Shown: positions 1-10,154, numbered from the stretch's first letter. The stretch is DNA of 64,000 nt from Amycolatopsis arida (GCF_900115565.1 NZ_FOWW01000009.1:186001-250000); one strand, 5' to 3'. The notes: generated by a model from the sequence alone, not told the origin. Program-made: numbers and translations.

Positions 1-17
1 CGTCGCCGACATCTCTG

Positions 18-1376
18 CTACTCGGAGTAGATGACGAGCGGCACCGATGCCCTCTTCGGCGTAGCGAGCCCGGCCGGGCGATCCATCTCGCGCCAGATCG
101 GGAAGAGCAGGGGGCACAGGCACACCGCCAGGCACAGCGCGCCGAACACCAGCACCGCCGCCCGCGGCCCGACCCGGTCCAGCAGCATTCCGGCCAGCAC
201 CGCACCCACCGGCAGCGCCGCGACGGCGCCCGCGTTGACCGCGGTGCACACCCGCCCGCGCAGCTCCACCGGCACCCGGTCGTACTCGAGCGCGGCCACC
301 ACCGGGTTCAGCGGACCGCTGCCGAGGCTGCACAGCGCCAGCAACGCCACCAGCACGGTGGCCGGCGGGTCGACCGCGAGCACCACGTACACCGGCGGCC
401 CGCACAGCAGGAACCCCGCGCTGAACGTCGCCCAGCGTCCCAGCCGCGGCCCGAACCAGCCGTAGATCAGCGCGCCGAGCAACCCGCCGGCGCCCAGCGC
501 CGCGATCACGGCGCCCACCAGCGCGCTGCTGTGCCACACCAGCGCGCCGTAGGCCGGCACCAGCACCACGAGTAGCCCCACGAGCAGTGCGTTCATCGCC
601 GCGCACTGGCCGGTCACCGCGAGCAGCAGCCGGTCGGCGCGCAGCCGCCGCCCCGTCTCCGCCAGGTCGCCCAGGTACCCGCGGATCCGGCCGCTCGGGA
701 TGACCGGCGGCGCGTGGTGGCTCACCCGCCGGGTCGGCACGCAGGCCAGCACCAGTAGCGCGGAGACCAGCAGCGCCGCGGCGTCGATCAGCAACACCTG
801 CGCCGCGCCGACCATGGTGATCAGCACACCCCCGGCGGGCGCTCCGACGAGGTCGCCGGCCCGCTGCACGGCCTCCCTGGCGCTGGTGCCCCGCTCGGTC
901 CCGATGCCCGCCCCGGACATCGCCTCCGGCAGCAGGACGTGCTTGGCGCTGCGCGACGGCGACCGGCCCAGCCCGACCGCGAACGCCAGCACCGCGAGCA
1001 GCCCCGCCGACAGCGCGCCGGCGGCGTGGGCCGCGGGAATCACCGCCACCGCGGCGGCCGTGAACAGGTCGGCCAACACGCTCATCCGCCGCGCGCCGTG
1101 CCGGTCGATCAGCGGGCCGGCCAACGCCAACGACACCAGCAGGCCGACCGTCTCGGCGGCGGCCACCATCCCCGTCTTCGCCCCGCTGCCGGTGCTGGCC
1201 AGCACGAACCACGGCACGGCGATCATCGTCATCGCCGAGCCGGCGGCCGACGCCCCTGACGACGCGAGCACGGCGAACAGCGGCGCCCGCCGCTCACCCG
1301 CCCCACCGGCGCCCCACCCGGCCGGCCACCGGTCCGCGGGACGTCCGCCAGGTCGCCGCTGCCGGTGTCGGGGCAT
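18..1376 (-). CDS. MFS transporter
   Basis: Predicted inner-membrane exporter of the major facilitator superfamily, 452 residues. About twelve hydrophobic segments separate short charged loops; the loop after the second helix carries a GPLIDRHGARR stretch that fits the MFS motif A region, and a second one (GWFGPRLGR) occurs in the C-terminal half. A GTG lies 6 nt upstream, but I prefer ATG at 1376 because a TAGCCT hexamer sits exactly 6 nt before it, the leaderless pattern seen at many genes here. It is divergent from the exonuclease gene and its stop lies near the window edge. The N-terminal 25 residues are Arg/Gly/Pro-rich and cytoplasmic. Substrate is unknown; it resembles the drug or siderophore exporter type in actinobacteria. 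Confidence 0.8.
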   Translation of the reverse strand: MPRHRQRRPGGRPADRWPAGWGAGGAGERRAPLFAVLASSGASAAGSAMTMIAVPWFVLASTGSGAKTGMVAAAETVGLLVSLALAGPLIDRHGARRMSVLADLFTAAAVAVIPAAHAAGALSAGLLAVLAFAVGLGRSPSRSAKHVLLPEAMSGAGIGTERGTSAREAVQRAGDLVGAPAGGVLITMVGAAQVLLIDAAALLVSALLVLACVPTRRVSHHAPPVIPSGRIRGYLGDLAETGRRLRADRLLLAVTGQCAAMNALLVGLLVVLVPAYGALVWHSSALVGAVIAALGAGGLLGALIYGWFGPRLGRWATFSAGFLLCGPPVYVVLAVDPPATVLVALLALCSLGSGPLNPVVAALEYDRVPVELRGRVCTAVNAGAVAALPVGAVLAGMLLDRVGPRAAVLVFGALCLAVCLCPLLFPIWREMDRPAGLATPKRASVPLVIYSE

Positions 1377-1515
1377 CCACACAGGCTAAGCCGCGCCCGG
1401 CACGGCGGGCTCGCCTCGATATCGAATGCTGATCGGCAAGCGGGTGGTTCGGTACCGGGCACGACGCGCCAACCACGAGACGCGACACCGGGTGCCGGCA
1501 TGGCAGGCTGTCCGG

Positions 1516-2463
1516 GTGACCGCACCCCTGGCTCTGCTGGACGCCGCCAGCCTGTACTTCCGCTCGTTCTTCGCCCTGCCGGAGTCGCTGACCGCGCCGG
1601 ACGGCACCCCGGTCAACGCCGTGCGCGGCTTCGCCGACACCCTGGCCCGCATCCTCACCGACCGCCGCCCGGAACGCCTGGTCGCCTGCCTCGATGCCGA
1701 CTGGCGACCGCAGTTCCGGGTCGACCTGCTCCCGAGCTACAAGGCGCACCGGGTGGCCGAGCCCGGGGCGGCCGGCGGCCCGGACGCCGAGGAGGTGCCC
1801 GACGCGCTCTCCCCGCAGGTGCCGATCATCCTGGAGCTGCTGGAGGCGGTGGGGCTGGCGACCGCGGAGGCCGCCGGGTACGAGGCCGACGACGTGATCG
1901 GCACCCTCACCGCCAGGGAACGCGCCAACCCGGTCGAGGTCATCACCGGTGACCGGGATCTGTTCCAGCTGGTGCGCACCGAGCCCACCCCGGTGTCGGT
2001 GATCTACGTCGGCAAGGGGTGGGCGAAGGCGGAGGTGCTCGGCCCCGCCGACATCGCCGCCCGCTACGGGGTGCCGGAGGAGATCGCCGGCCCCGCCTAC
2101 GCGGACATGGCGGCCCTGCGCGGCGACCCTTCCGACGGGCTGCCCGGGGTCGCCGGCATCGGGGAGAAGACGGCGGCGAAGCTGATCACCGAGTACGGCT
2201 CGCTCGCGGCGCTGGTCGAGGCGGCGCGGGCGGAACGGCCCGCGCTGCCGCTGCGGACCCGGACCAGGATCAACGAGGCGGCCGACTACCTCCTGGTGGC
2301 GCCGGACGTGGTGCGGGTGGCCGCCGACGCCCCGGTGACGATGTCCCGCCCCGACGACCGCGTCCCGGCCGCGGTCGCCGACCGGGAGCGGGTGGTCGAG
2401 CTGGGCCGGAAGTGGAACCTGGGCGGCTCGGTGGACCGGCTGCTCGAGGCCCTGGCCCGCTGA
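1516..2463 (+). CDS. 5'-3' exonuclease (DNA polymerase I N-terminal-like)
   Basis: Stand-alone 5' nuclease of 315 residues, resembling the 5'-3' exonuclease domain of DNA polymerase I and FEN-1; expected to remove RNA primers or flaps. Metal-binding acidic residues are visible in order: LLDAASLYFR (D9), ACLDADWRP (D60, D62), YEADDVIG (E123, D125, D126), ITGDRDLFQL (D146, D148) and GDPSDGLPGVAGIGEKTA (about 203-220), which starts the helix-3-turn-helix DNA-binding element. The open frame reaches back to 1426, but homology starts with VTAPLALLD, so GTG at 1516 is chosen. Gene order matches Rv2090 of M. tuberculosis, next to the DUF4333 protein and helY. Confidence 0.9.
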   Translation: MTAPLALLDAASLYFRSFFALPESLTAPDGTPVNAVRGFADTLARILTDRRPERLVACLDADWRPQFRVDLLPSYKAHRVAEPGAAGGPDAEEVPDALSPQVPIILELLEAVGLATAEAAGYEADDVIGTLTARERANPVEVITGDRDLFQLVRTEPTPVSVIYVGKGWAKAEVLGPADIAARYGVPEEIAGPAYADMAALRGDPSDGLPGVAGIGEKTAAKLITEYGSLAALVEAARAERPALPLRTRTRINEAADYLLVAPDVVRVAADAPVTMSRPDDRVPAAVADRERVVELGRKWNLGGSVDRLLEALAR

Positions 2464-2508
2464 GCTCCGGCGGCGGCTCCCCAGGCCCCGGGCACCCGCC
2501 GCTCGGGG

Positions 2509-2928
2509 TCAGCGGGGCAGCCCGACCTCGTAGTCACCCTTGTCGCTGGTCACCGTGATTGGCACCTTCTTGACCTGACCGGCCACGTCGGCGGCGCAGT
2601 CGAACGTCCGGTCGGTCTCCACCACCTGCCGGGGCGGGCAACTCACCTCACCGACGTCCTCGACCTGGTAGTCCCCGACGAGGATGCGCCGGACGGACTC
2701 GGCCATGGCCTCCTCGTCGAACACGCGGGTCACGGTCCTGCGCGGTGTGGGGCTGGCCGTGGTGGTGTCCGGTGTGGCGGGGAGCTCCGTCGTGCGGGCC
2801 GCGGTGGTGTTCGGGGCCGGCGTGGTGTTCGGACCGGTCTCGTCCCGGCGGTCACATCCGGCGACCAGGAGGGCCGCGGCGCAGACACCGGCACAGACCG
2901 TCCCGGCCAGCACAGCGTGAACCCGCAC
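2509..2928 (-). CDS. DUF4333 lipoprotein
   Basis: Small exported lipoprotein, 139 residues. A short basic start and hydrophobic core end in the lipobox LLVAGC (Cys about 25); a Thr/Pro-rich linker (about 30-67) follows. The C-terminal domain has two cysteines (VSCPP and FDCAA) likely forming a disulfide and ends in VTSDKGDYEVGLPR. That C-terminus closely resembles the end of the neighbouring protein at 4225-4959, so the two are paralogues flanking the acetyltransferase. GTG at 2928 is preceded by GGAG at good spacing. The family is common in actinobacteria and its function is unknown. It could be co-transcribed with the acetyltransferase upstream (35 bp gap). Confidence 0.75.
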   Translation of the reverse strand: MRVHAVLAGTVCAGVCAAALLVAGCDRRDETGPNTTPAPNTTAARTTELPATPDTTTASPTPRRTVTRVFDEEAMAESVRRILVGDYQVEDVGEVSCPPRQVVETDRTFDCAADVAGQVKKVPITVTSDKGDYEVGLPR

Positions 2929-2963
2929 AGCCGCACACTCCGTGAAGTCGATCCGTCCAACGG

Positions 2964-4166
2964 TCAGAAGAACGTACCGCACCACGCGTCGGGCTGCGCC
3001 GCGAACAGCCGGTCGGCCGCGGCGGGCGCCGCCGGGTCGAGCACCTCGATCCGGCCGGTGGCGGCCAGCGTCGAGGGCGCCCACGTGCCCAGGTAGGCCA
3101 TGGCGAGGGTGTCCGCGTCGAGCCGCAACTGCGCCGGCCGGTCGGTGCGCCGGACCTCGTCGGCGGACACCAGGTAGGTGCCGGTGTTGGCCGGCAGCAC
3201 CGGGTCGAGCACCTCGAGCGTGACCGACCCGCCCTCGCGGTGCCGCGCGGCCAGCGCCGCGGGCACGTCGACCAGCCGCAGCCACAGCCCGTCACCGGTG
3301 CCGGTGACCCGCACCGCCCTGGTGTCGGTGACCAGCAGCTCGACCGGCTCGTCGAGGGCCCGCTCGGACAGCTCGATCTCCTCGACGAGGTCGACCCGGA
3401 GCAGGAACCGCCACAGCCCGGCGAACGCCGAGTCGGTGCCGGCGTGCAGGTCGTCGACCTTCAGCACGGCCCGCTCCCAGCCGTCCGGCCGGCTCACCGA
3501 GTACACCGCGAACCCGTCCGGGCCGTCGGGGCCGGAGTGCACGGCCACCATCACCGGCGCGGTGGCCGTGCGCAGCTGGCCGTCGATGCCCACCCACCAG
3601 TGCTCCGGCCGGGACATCAGGCCCGCGCGGGACCGGTCCAGCCCGGCGTAGATCCCCGGCAGCTTCTCCAGCGCGTCGGCCCACCGCAGCAGCTCCACCG
3701 TCCCACCGTGGGGCACGCCGTCCCGGAGTACGGCGCGGCGCCGGGCGACGGTCAACGATCGGACCGCCATGGCGCTGCCATAGCCGAAACGGCCGTAGAT
3801 CGGCGCTTCGGAGGCGTAGAGGCCGGCCAGCGGCACCTCGCGCTCGGCGAGGTCGGTGAGCTGGGCGCGCATGAGCTCGGTCAGCACGCCGCGCCGGGTG
3901 TGGTCGGCCCGCACCCCGACGCCGGTGACCGCGGCCATCGGCACCCGGCGCCCGCCGGGCACGGTCATCGTGGCGTCGAACGAGCGGGCGGTGCCGACGA
4001 GCGCGCCGTCGTCGTGGGCGCCGAGCGTCCGGTCCGGCTGGTACGCGTGCCGGGCCCGCGGCCAGTCCTCGTCGCGCACCGGGAGAACGTGCAGCGACTC
4101 GCGAAACAGCCGGCTGGCCTCCCGCAGTTCGTCGTCGGCCAGTGTCCGGATCGCGATGTCGGTCAT
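2964..4166 (-). CDS. GNAT acetyltransferase, Eis family
   Basis: 400-residue acetyltransferase resembling mycobacterial Eis, which N-acetylates aminoglycosides and other amines with acetyl-CoA. The first GNAT domain has the acetyl-CoA loop VGVRADHTRRGVLTELMRA (about 85-105), followed by LYASEAPIYGRFGYG (about 115-130), whose Tyr corresponds to the family's catalytic acid. A middle atypical GNAT fold and a C-terminal sterol-carrier-like domain follow, and the protein ends in Phe-Phe, consistent with the C-terminal carboxylate that acts as base in Eis. Length is typical. It lies between two DUF4333 paralogues. Physiological substrate is not evident; an aminoglycoside resistance role is possible but unproven. 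Confidence 0.85.
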   Translation of the reverse strand: MTDIAIRTLADDELREASRLFRESLHVLPVRDEDWPRARHAYQPDRTLGAHDDGALVGTARSFDATMTVPGGRRVPMAAVTGVGVRADHTRRGVLTELMRAQLTDLAEREVPLAGLYASEAPIYGRFGYGSAMAVRSLTVARRRAVLRDGVPHGGTVELLRWADALEKLPGIYAGLDRSRAGLMSRPEHWWVGIDGQLRTATAPVMVAVHSGPDGPDGFAVYSVSRPDGWERAVLKVDDLHAGTDSAFAGLWRFLLRVDLVEEIELSERALDEPVELLVTDTRAVRVTGTGDGLWLRLVDVPAALAARHREGGSVTLEVLDPVLPANTGTYLVSADEVRRTDRPAQLRLDADTLAMAYLGTWAPSTLAATGRIEVLDPAAPAAADRLFAAQPDAWCGTFF

Positions 4167-4224
4167 GCCGCCATGATCCCGGCGGAACGCCCGGGCCGGC
4201 CACCGAAATACCGGAGGTGGCCGG

Positions 4225-4959
4225 CTACTTCGGCATGCCGACCTCGTACTCGCCGTTCTCGCCCTTGACGGTGATCGGCACCTCCTTGCGCTGCCCGCCG
4301 ATGACCGCCTCGCAGGTGTAGGTGTGGCCGTCGGCGACCTCCTGCCCGGACGGGCAGGTCACACTCTCCACGCCCTCGATCTGGTAGTTCTCCACCAGCA
4401 CCTTCCGCACGTCGGCGGACACCTGCTCGCTGTCGAAGGTGCGGCTGACCAGCCAGCCCGGCCACACCAGCAGCGCCACCGCGGCCAGCGCGACCACGAC
4501 CACCACACCGCCAATCAGCAGCCAGAGCCCCTTGCCGGACTTCTTCTCCCCACCGGGCGGCGGCGGGTACCCGCCGTACTGCTGCCCGAAGTCGTACTGC
4601 CCTGGCTGCCCTGGTTGACCCGGTTGGCCTGGTTGGCCTGGTTGGCCTGGTTGGCCTGGTTGGCCTGGTTGGCCGTAGCCCTGGGGCTGGCCGCCCTGCT
4701 GGGGGTACCCCTGCTGCGGCGGGTATCCCGGCTGCTGCCCGTACTGGGGGTGCTCGTAGCCGCCGGGCTGCCCGTACTGGGGCTGCTGGCCGTAGCCCGG
4801 TTGCTGGCCGTACTGGGGTTGGCCGTACCCGGGCTGCTGGCCGGGCGGCGGCTGCTGCCCGTACCCAGGCTGCTGCGGGAACCCGCCGGACGGCGGGCCC
4901 GAGCCGTAGGGTTGCTGCCCCCATTGCTGCGGGTCGTTGCCACCGTAGGGCGTGCTCAT
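4225..4959 (-). CDS. DUF4333 membrane protein with Pro/Gln/Gly-rich N-terminus
   Basis: 244-residue single-pass membrane protein. Residues 1-130 are low-complexity Q/P/G/Y sequence with PGYGQQ and PGQ repeats; one hydrophobic segment ([20 protein letters not shown], about 145-165) is followed by an extracytoplasmic DUF4333 domain with two cysteines (VTCPS, YTCEA) and an ending EYEVGMPK like the lipoprotein at 2509-2928. Topology is N-in. ATG at 4959 follows GGAGG at 6 nt. Position beside helY matches Rv2091c. The disordered cytoplasmic tail type is common among actinobacterial cell-envelope proteins; no enzymatic motif is seen. Confidence 0.8.
   Translation of the reverse strand: MSTPYGGNDPQQWGQQPYGSGPPSGGFPQQPGYGQQPPPGQQPGYGQPQYGQQPGYGQQPQYGQPGGYEHPQYGQQPGYPPQQGYPQQGGQPQGYGQPGQPGQPGQPGQPGQPGQPGQPGQYDFGQQYGGYPPPPGGEKKSGKGLWLLIGGVVVVVALAAVALLVWPGWLVSRTFDSEQVSADVRKVLVENYQIEGVESVTCPSGQEVADGHTYTCEAVIGGQRKEVPITVKGENGEYEVGMPK
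4600..4672. repeat. 9-bp tandem repeat inside the DUF4333 gene
   Basis: About seven head-to-tail copies of a 9-bp unit (plus strand CTGGTTGGC) that encode a run of Pro-Gly-Gln triplets in the disordered N-terminal region of the DUF4333 membrane protein. The unit length is a multiple of three, so copy-number change keeps the frame. Confidence 0.85.
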
Positions 4960-5099
4960 CGTTCGCCTCCGCCACACTCGACGTCTCGGTCTGCTCTCCA
5001 CCGGCGCGGGATCGTACCGGTCCGGCCGCGCCCCGGTGCCCCGACGCGGTGCCGCCCGCGATCCAACCACAGCGCAGGGTAGGACACACGTGACGCCGG

Positions 5100-7850
5100 T
5101 CAGGCGGCGCCGGCGGCCACCACCCCGCGGCGCAGCGCGCGCACCGCGTCGCCGGCGGCGGCGCCCACCGGATCCTGCCTGCCGAGCACCTCGCGGACCT
5201 GGTCGAGCAGGTCGATCACCTGGCGCGACCAGCGGACGAAGTCGCCGGCGGACAGCTCCTGCCCGTTGGCCTCGGCGGCGGTGAGCACCTTCTCCAGCGA
5301 CTCGCCGCGGGCCCACCGGTACACCGGCCAGGCGAATCCGGCGTCCGGCTCCCGGGTGCGGTCCAGCCGGTGCCGCCGCTCGTCCTCGGCCAACTCCGCC
5401 CACAGCCGCACGGTCTCCTCCCACGCCGCGGGCACCGCGCCGCTCGGCAGCCGGGCCTCACCGGCCGAGTCGCGCCGCGCCTCGTACACCAGGGTGGACA
5501 CCACGGCCGCCAGCTCGGGCGGCTTCAGCCCGCGCCACACGCCGTGCCGGATGCACTCGGCGGCCAGCAGGTCGGACTCGCTGTACAGCCGGGCCAGTAT
5601 CCGGCCGGGCGGGGTGACCTCGTGCTCGTCGGCGCCGAGGTAGCCGCGCTCGACCAGCAGCGCGCGGATCCGGTCGAACGCCCTGGCCAGTGAGTGGGTG
5701 GTGGCGGCGACGCGCCGTTCGAGCTGCTGGGTCTCGGCGGCGAGCCGCTGGTAGCGCTCCACCCAGCGCAGGTTCGCCTCCCGCTCGGCCAGCCCGTGGC
5801 TCGGGTGGGCGCGCAGCGCGCGGCGCAGTGCGCCCAGTTCGACGTCGTCGTGCACGGTGGCGCGGCGGCGGCGCTGCGGAGGCGTGTCGATCCCGGTCTC
5901 CCGCAACCGGGCGGCGATGTCCCGGCGGGTCCTGGGTGAGCGCAGCTCGACGTGCCGGGGCAGCCGGAGCCGACCCAGCGGCTCCACCGGGGTCGGGAAG
6001 TCGGCCGCGGACAGCGGCCCCGACCACCGGTCCTCGGTGACCACCAGCGGGCGCGGCTCACGCAGCGGGTCCAGCCCCGGGTCGATCACCACCGCCAGCC
6101 CGGCGCGCCGCCCCGCCGGCACGGCGATGACGTCGCCCTTGCGCAGCTTCTCCAGCGACTCGGTGGTCCGCGCGCGGCGCGCGGCGGTGTTCTGCCGGGC
6201 CAGTGCCTTCTCCCTGGCGGAGATCTTCCGGCGCAGCTCCACGTACTCCAGCATCTGGTCGAAGTCGCCGGTGACCGCCTCGGCGTAGCCGCTCAGCGCC
6301 TCGTTGTTCCGCTCGACGCGGCGGGCGAGGCCGACCACCGCGCGGTCGGCCTGGAACTGGGCGAAGGACTGTTCGAGCAGCTCCCTCGCCTCGGTGGCGC
6401 CGACCTGCGCCACGAGGTTGACGGCCATGTTGTAGCCAGGGCGGAACGACGACCGCAGCGGGTAGGTGCGGGTGGAGGCCAACCCGGCCACCTGCCGCGG
6501 GTCCACCCCGGGCTGCCACAGCACCACGGCGTGCCCCTCGACGTCGATGCCGCGCCGCCCGGCCCGCCCGGTGAGCTGGGTGTACTCGCCCGGGGTCAGG
6601 TCGACGTGGGCCTCGCCGTTGTACTTGACCAGCCGCTCCAGCACGACGGTGCGGGCGGGCATGTTGATGCCCAGCGCGAGGGTCTCGGTGGCGAACACGA
6701 CCTTGACCAGGCCGCGGACGAACAACTCCTCGACGGTCTCCTTGAACGCCGGCAGCAGCCCGGCGTGGTGGGCGGCGACGCCGCGTTCGAGCGCCTCGCG
6801 CCACTCCCAGTAGCCGAGTACGCCGAGGTCGCCGTCGGGCAGGTCGGCCGTGCGCTCGTCGATGATCCGGCGGATCTCGGTGACCTCGTCGGGATCGGTC
6901 AGCCGAAGCCCGGCCCGCATGCACTGGGTGACCGCGGCATCGCAGCCGGCGCGGGAGAAGATGAACACGATGGCGGGCAGCAACCCGGCCCGATCGAGCC
7001 GGTCGACCACGTCGATGCGTGACGGCGGGCGGAACCGCGGACCGCGGGCCGCCGGACCGCGCCGGCCCCGCGGCCCGCGCACGGCCAGCGGCACGTGCTG
7101 CCTGCCGACCTCCTCGACCCGGCGGAGGAGGGTGGGGTTGATGCGGTTCTCCCCGTCGGCGGACTGGCCGGCGAACAGGTCGTACATCCGGTTGCCCACC
7201 ATCATGTGCTGCCACAGCGGCACCGGGCGGTGCTCGTCGACGACCACCGTGGTGTCACCGCGCACGGTGACCAGCCACTCGCCGAACTCCTCGGCGTTGC
7301 TGACGGTGGCCGACAACCCCACCACGCGCACGTGCTCGGGCAGGTGCAGGATCACCTCCTCCCACACGGCACCGCGGAACCGGTCGGCCAGGTAGTGGAT
7401 CTCGTCCATCACCACGTAGCCGAGCTCGGCCAGGGTGGAGGAGCCGGCGTAGAGCATGTTGCGCAGCACCTCGGTGGTCATCACCACGACCTGAGCGTTG
7501 CCGTTGATCGAGGTGTCGCCGGTCAGCAGGCCCACGGCGTCGGTGCCGTGGCGGGCGACGAGGTCGCCGTACTTCTGGTTGGACAGCGCCTTGATCGGGG
7601 TGGTGTAGAAGCACTTGCGGCCCTCGGCCAGGGCCAGGTGCACGGCGAACTCGCCGACCACGGTCTTGCCCGCGCCGGTCGGTGCGCACACCAGCACGCC
7701 ATGACCGCCCTCCAGTGCCTCGCACCCGCGGCGTTGGAAGTCGTCGAACTCGAAGGATGCCTCGGCGGCGAACCGGGCGAGCTGGGGGTACCTCCCCCGC
7801 TGGCGGGAGGCGGTGTAGGCCTCGGCCGGGGTTCGGGACGCGGATGACAC
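5100..7850 (-). CDS. helY: DEAD/DEAH-box RNA helicase HelY (Ski2/Mtr4-like)
   Basis: 916-residue superfamily 2 helicase of the Ski2/Mtr4 type, expected to unwind structured RNA with ATP. Motif I is APTGAGKT (about 56-63), motif II DEIH within VVMDEIHYL, motif III LSATV, and the second RecA-like domain has the TGRAGRRG motif VI. A long C-terminal extension includes a DSHCT-like region rich in Arg and Glu. Length is in the family range. GTG at 7850 has no obvious leaderless box. Same place as Rv2092c, upstream of tatC in ancestral order, but here a divergent MmcQ-like gene and a lipid kinase gene separate it from tatC. Confidence 0.92.
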   Translation of the reverse strand: MSSASRTPAEAYTASRQRGRYPQLARFAAEASFEFDDFQRRGCEALEGGHGVLVCAPTGAGKTVVGEFAVHLALAEGRKCFYTTPIKALSNQKYGDLVARHGTDAVGLLTGDTSINGNAQVVVMTTEVLRNMLYAGSSTLAELGYVVMDEIHYLADRFRGAVWEEVILHLPEHVRVVGLSATVSNAEEFGEWLVTVRGDTTVVVDEHRPVPLWQHMMVGNRMYDLFAGQSADGENRINPTLLRRVEEVGRQHVPLAVRGPRGRRGPAARGPRFRPPSRIDVVDRLDRAGLLPAIVFIFSRAGCDAAVTQCMRAGLRLTDPDEVTEIRRIIDERTADLPDGDLGVLGYWEWREALERGVAAHHAGLLPAFKETVEELFVRGLVKVVFATETLALGINMPARTVVLERLVKYNGEAHVDLTPGEYTQLTGRAGRRGIDVEGHAVVLWQPGVDPRQVAGLASTRTYPLRSSFRPGYNMAVNLVAQVGATEARELLEQSFAQFQADRAVVGLARRVERNNEALSGYAEAVTGDFDQMLEYVELRRKISAREKALARQNTAARRARTTESLEKLRKGDVIAVPAGRRAGLAVVIDPGLDPLREPRPLVVTEDRWSGPLSAADFPTPVEPLGRLRLPRHVELRSPRTRRDIAARLRETGIDTPPQRRRRATVHDDVELGALRRALRAHPSHGLAEREANLRWVERYQRLAAETQQLERRVAATTHSLARAFDRIRALLVERGYLGADEHEVTPPGRILARLYSESDLLAAECIRHGVWRGLKPPELAAVVSTLVYEARRDSAGEARLPSGAVPAAWEETVRLWAELAEDERRHRLDRTREPDAGFAWPVYRWARGESLEKVLTAAEANGQELSAGDFVRWSRQVIDLLDQVREVLGRQDPVGAAAGDAVRALRRGVVAAGAA

Positions 7851-7933
7851 GATCTCAGGGTTTCACATCCCGCCGGGGCCGCGCATGCGGTGTGCTCGCC
7901 CACGGTGACCGTCCCGCCGCTAGCCTGGTCACC

Positions 7934-8320
7934 GTGAGGCCCGTCGAGCTCAGGTCCACCTGCCTGGCGATGCCGGGCGCCCGTGAGGAGTTCCCCTTCG
8001 ACGAGACCACCAGCGTGTTCAAGGTGGCGGGGAAGATGTTCGCGCTCAGCGCCCTCCTCAGCGCCCTCGACGGTGCCCCGCTGCGGGTCAGCGTCAAGTG
8101 TGATCCGGAGCTGGCGGTCCAGCTCCGGATGACGTACCCGGCGATCACTCCCGGTTACCACCTCAACAAACGGCACTGGAACACCGTCGTGGTCGACGGG
8201 TCCGTCCCCGACCGGATGCTGGTGGAGATGATCGAGGACTCCTACGACCTCGTCGTCGCCGCCCTCCCCCGGCGCACCCGGGACGCGCTGGGCTGGACCG
8301 GGCTCAACCGAGGACGGTGA
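7934..8320 (+). CDS. MmcQ/YjbR family DNA-binding protein
   Basis: 128-residue protein of the MmcQ/YjbR family (CyaY-like fold). Visible family features are the start VELRSTCLAMPGAREEFPFDETTSVFKV, the VSVKCDPELAVQLR segment, and ITPGYHLNKRHWNTV followed by a helix with DRMLVEMIEDSYDLVV. The family is linked to double-helix binding but no specific role is established. GTG at 7934 is chosen because TAGCCT ends 7 nt before it and family similarity starts there; the open frame continues further upstream over helY's start. It overlaps the 3' end of the convergent lipid kinase gene by 17 bp. Confidence 0.8.
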   Translation: MRPVELRSTCLAMPGAREEFPFDETTSVFKVAGKMFALSALLSALDGAPLRVSVKCDPELAVQLRMTYPAITPGYHLNKRHWNTVVVDGSVPDRMLVEMIEDSYDLVVAALPRRTRDALGWTGLNRGR

Positions 8321-9185
8321 GCGCGCCGGGCACGCACCGCACGGTGCTCGGCAGCCGGCCGAGGGGCTCCCCGTCGGCGAACACCGGCCAGTCCGGGCCC
8401 ACCAGGTGCAGTTCGCGGGCCCGTAGCGTGCGCACGGCCGGGTGGTCGACGTGCCGGCCGCCGCGCAGGCTGGGCAGCATCCGCAGCAGTTCCCGACGGC
8501 TGGCCCTGCCGACCACGGTGACGTCGAGCAGCCCGTCGTCGGCCTGGGCGTCCGGGCAGATCGGCACCCCGCCGCCGTACCACGCGGTGTTGCCGGCGGC
8601 GACCAGCGTGGCGTCCAGCTCGAGCCGGTCGCCGGCGGTGTGCACGACGACCGGTCGCGCCCGGAACCCGGCCAACTCGGCCAGGATCGCCACGTCGTAG
8701 CGGCGCGGCCCGGCCGGCCAGCGCAGCCGGTTGGCCCGCTCGGTGACGCACGCGTCGAACCCCGCGCACAGGACCGTGCCGAACCACGACCCGCCGACCT
8801 GCCCGAGGTCGATCCGGCGGCGGCGGCCGTGCCGGAGCGCGTCGACGGCGGCGTCGACGGCGGTCAGCGGGTCGGCCGGCACGTTCAACGCCCTGGCCAG
8901 GTCGTTGCCCGTGCCGGAGGGAACCAGGCCCAGCGTGACGCCGGTGGCCGCGCAGAACTGCACGGCCTGGTGCGCGGCCCCGTCGCCGCCGAGCACCACC
9001 AGCACGTCCAGCCCGTCGGCGTGCGCGCCGGCCATCAGCTCCCGTGACTCGGCGACGGTGTTGGCCACCAGCAGATCCAACCGGTCCACCCCGGCCCGCA
9101 ACCGGTCGGCGACGGTGCCGGCGATCCTGGCCGCCGCGCCGCGCCCCGAGTCCGGGTGCACGGCGAGCGCCGCGTGCACTCCCAT
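8304..9185 (-). CDS. Diacylglycerol/lipid kinase (DAGK catalytic domain)
   Basis: 293-residue soluble lipid kinase of the DagK/YegS/LCB5 type that phosphorylates a lipid hydroxyl with ATP. The N-terminal domain has the glycine-rich VVLGGDGAAHQAVQ motif (about 64-77) and LVPSGTGNDLARAL (about 87-100), both diagnostic for nucleotide binding; the C-terminal beta domain includes the DDGLLDVTVVG segment. The start is 6 bp after the tatC stop, so it is likely the last gene of the tatA-tatC transcript. A second DAGK domain occurs at 14598-16082. Likely substrate is diacylglycerol, by family inference. Confidence 0.88.
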   Translation of the reverse strand: MGVHAALAVHPDSGRGAAARIAGTVADRLRAGVDRLDLLVANTVAESRELMAGAHADGLDVLVVLGGDGAAHQAVQFCAATGVTLGLVPSGTGNDLARALNVPADPLTAVDAAVDALRHGRRRRIDLGQVGGSWFGTVLCAGFDACVTERANRLRWPAGPRRYDVAILAELAGFRARPVVVHTAGDRLELDATLVAAGNTAWYGGGVPICPDAQADDGLLDVTVVGRASRRELLRMLPSLRGGRHVDHPAVRTLRARELHLVGPDWPVFADGEPLGRLPSTVRCVPGALTVLG

Positions 9186-9191
9186 GGCCGG

Positions 9192-10154
9192 CTAGGTGAC
9201 GTCGTCGGTGCGCGCCCGAGCGTCGCGCGTCGGCTCGGGCTCGTCGACGGTGCTGGGCGTGTAGTCGAACGGCGCGGCCTCGTCGTCGGCGAGGTTGTCC
9301 CAGCCCTCCTCCTTGCGCCGCCGCTCCAGCTTGCGATCGTGCAGCCGGGCGATCTGGATCGCCAGCTCGCAGAGCAGGGTGAGCGCGCCGGCGAGGGCGA
9401 GCATCGAGAACGGGTCGTTGCCGGGCGTGGCGAACGCGGCGAACACGAACAGGGCGAAGATGATGCCCCGCCGCCACTTCTTCAGCTGGGCGTACCTGAC
9501 CACGCCGACCCGGTTGAGCATCACCAGCAGCAGCGGCAGCTCGAAGCTCACGCCGAAGATCACCAGCAGGGCCAGCACGAACGAGATGTACTTGTCACCG
9601 GTGAGCGCCGTGACGAACGAGTCGCCACCGAAGCTCATCAGCAGCGCCAGCGCGTGCGGGATGAGCAGGTAGGCCAGCATCGCGCCACCGGCGAACAGCA
9701 CCGAGGCGAACCCGACGAAGGTCAGCGCGTACTTGCGCTCCTTGGAGTACAGCCCGGGTGCGATGAACGCCCAGAGCTGGTAGAGCCAGAGCGGGGCGAA
9801 CAGCACCGCGCCGGCCATCAGACCCACCTTGAGCTGGATCATGAAGGCCTCGAACGGCACCGTCTGCAGCAGGCGGCAGCCCTCGGTACCGTTCAGCCGC
9901 CGCTCGGCCGGGACCTCGCAGTACGGGCCCGTCATGATCTCGCCCAATGTGGGAATGGGCCGGATCGTGTACTTGAACCAGATGAACCCGAGAATCCCCC
10001 CGGCGAGCAGCGCGAGCAGCGCGAACCCCAGCCGACGCCGGAACTCGTAGATGTGCTCGATGAGCGTCATCGTGCCGTCGGGGTTGTGCCGACGGCTTCG
10101 CCTGCGCCGCCCGCTCCCGCGGCGGCCGCGCTTGTCGGAGGCAGAGTCCGCCAC
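9192..10154 (-). CDS. tatC: Twin-arginine translocase subunit TatC
   Basis: 320-residue polytopic membrane protein, the twin-arginine signal-binding core of Tat export. The start of the conserved domain, GTMTLIEHIYEFRRRL (about 27-42), matches the TatC N-terminal signature; six hydrophobic helices follow, and FGVSFELPLLLVML is the conserved segment of the central periplasmic/TM region. The N-terminal 26 residues are very basic and the C-terminal tail is acidic. GTG start. It lies 74 bp downstream of tatA; tatB is not in this window. Confidence 0.95.
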   Translation of the reverse strand: MADSASDKRGRRGSGRRRRSRRHNPDGTMTLIEHIYEFRRRLGFALLALLAGGILGFIWFKYTIRPIPTLGEIMTGPYCEVPAERRLNGTEGCRLLQTVPFEAFMIQLKVGLMAGAVLFAPLWLYQLWAFIAPGLYSKERKYALTFVGFASVLFAGGAMLAYLLIPHALALLMSFGGDSFVTALTGDKYISFVLALLVIFGVSFELPLLLVMLNRVGVVRYAQLKKWRRGIIFALFVFAAFATPGNDPFSMLALAGALTLLCELAIQIARLHDRKLERRRKEEGWDNLADDEAAPFDYTPSTVDEPEPTRDARARTDDVT

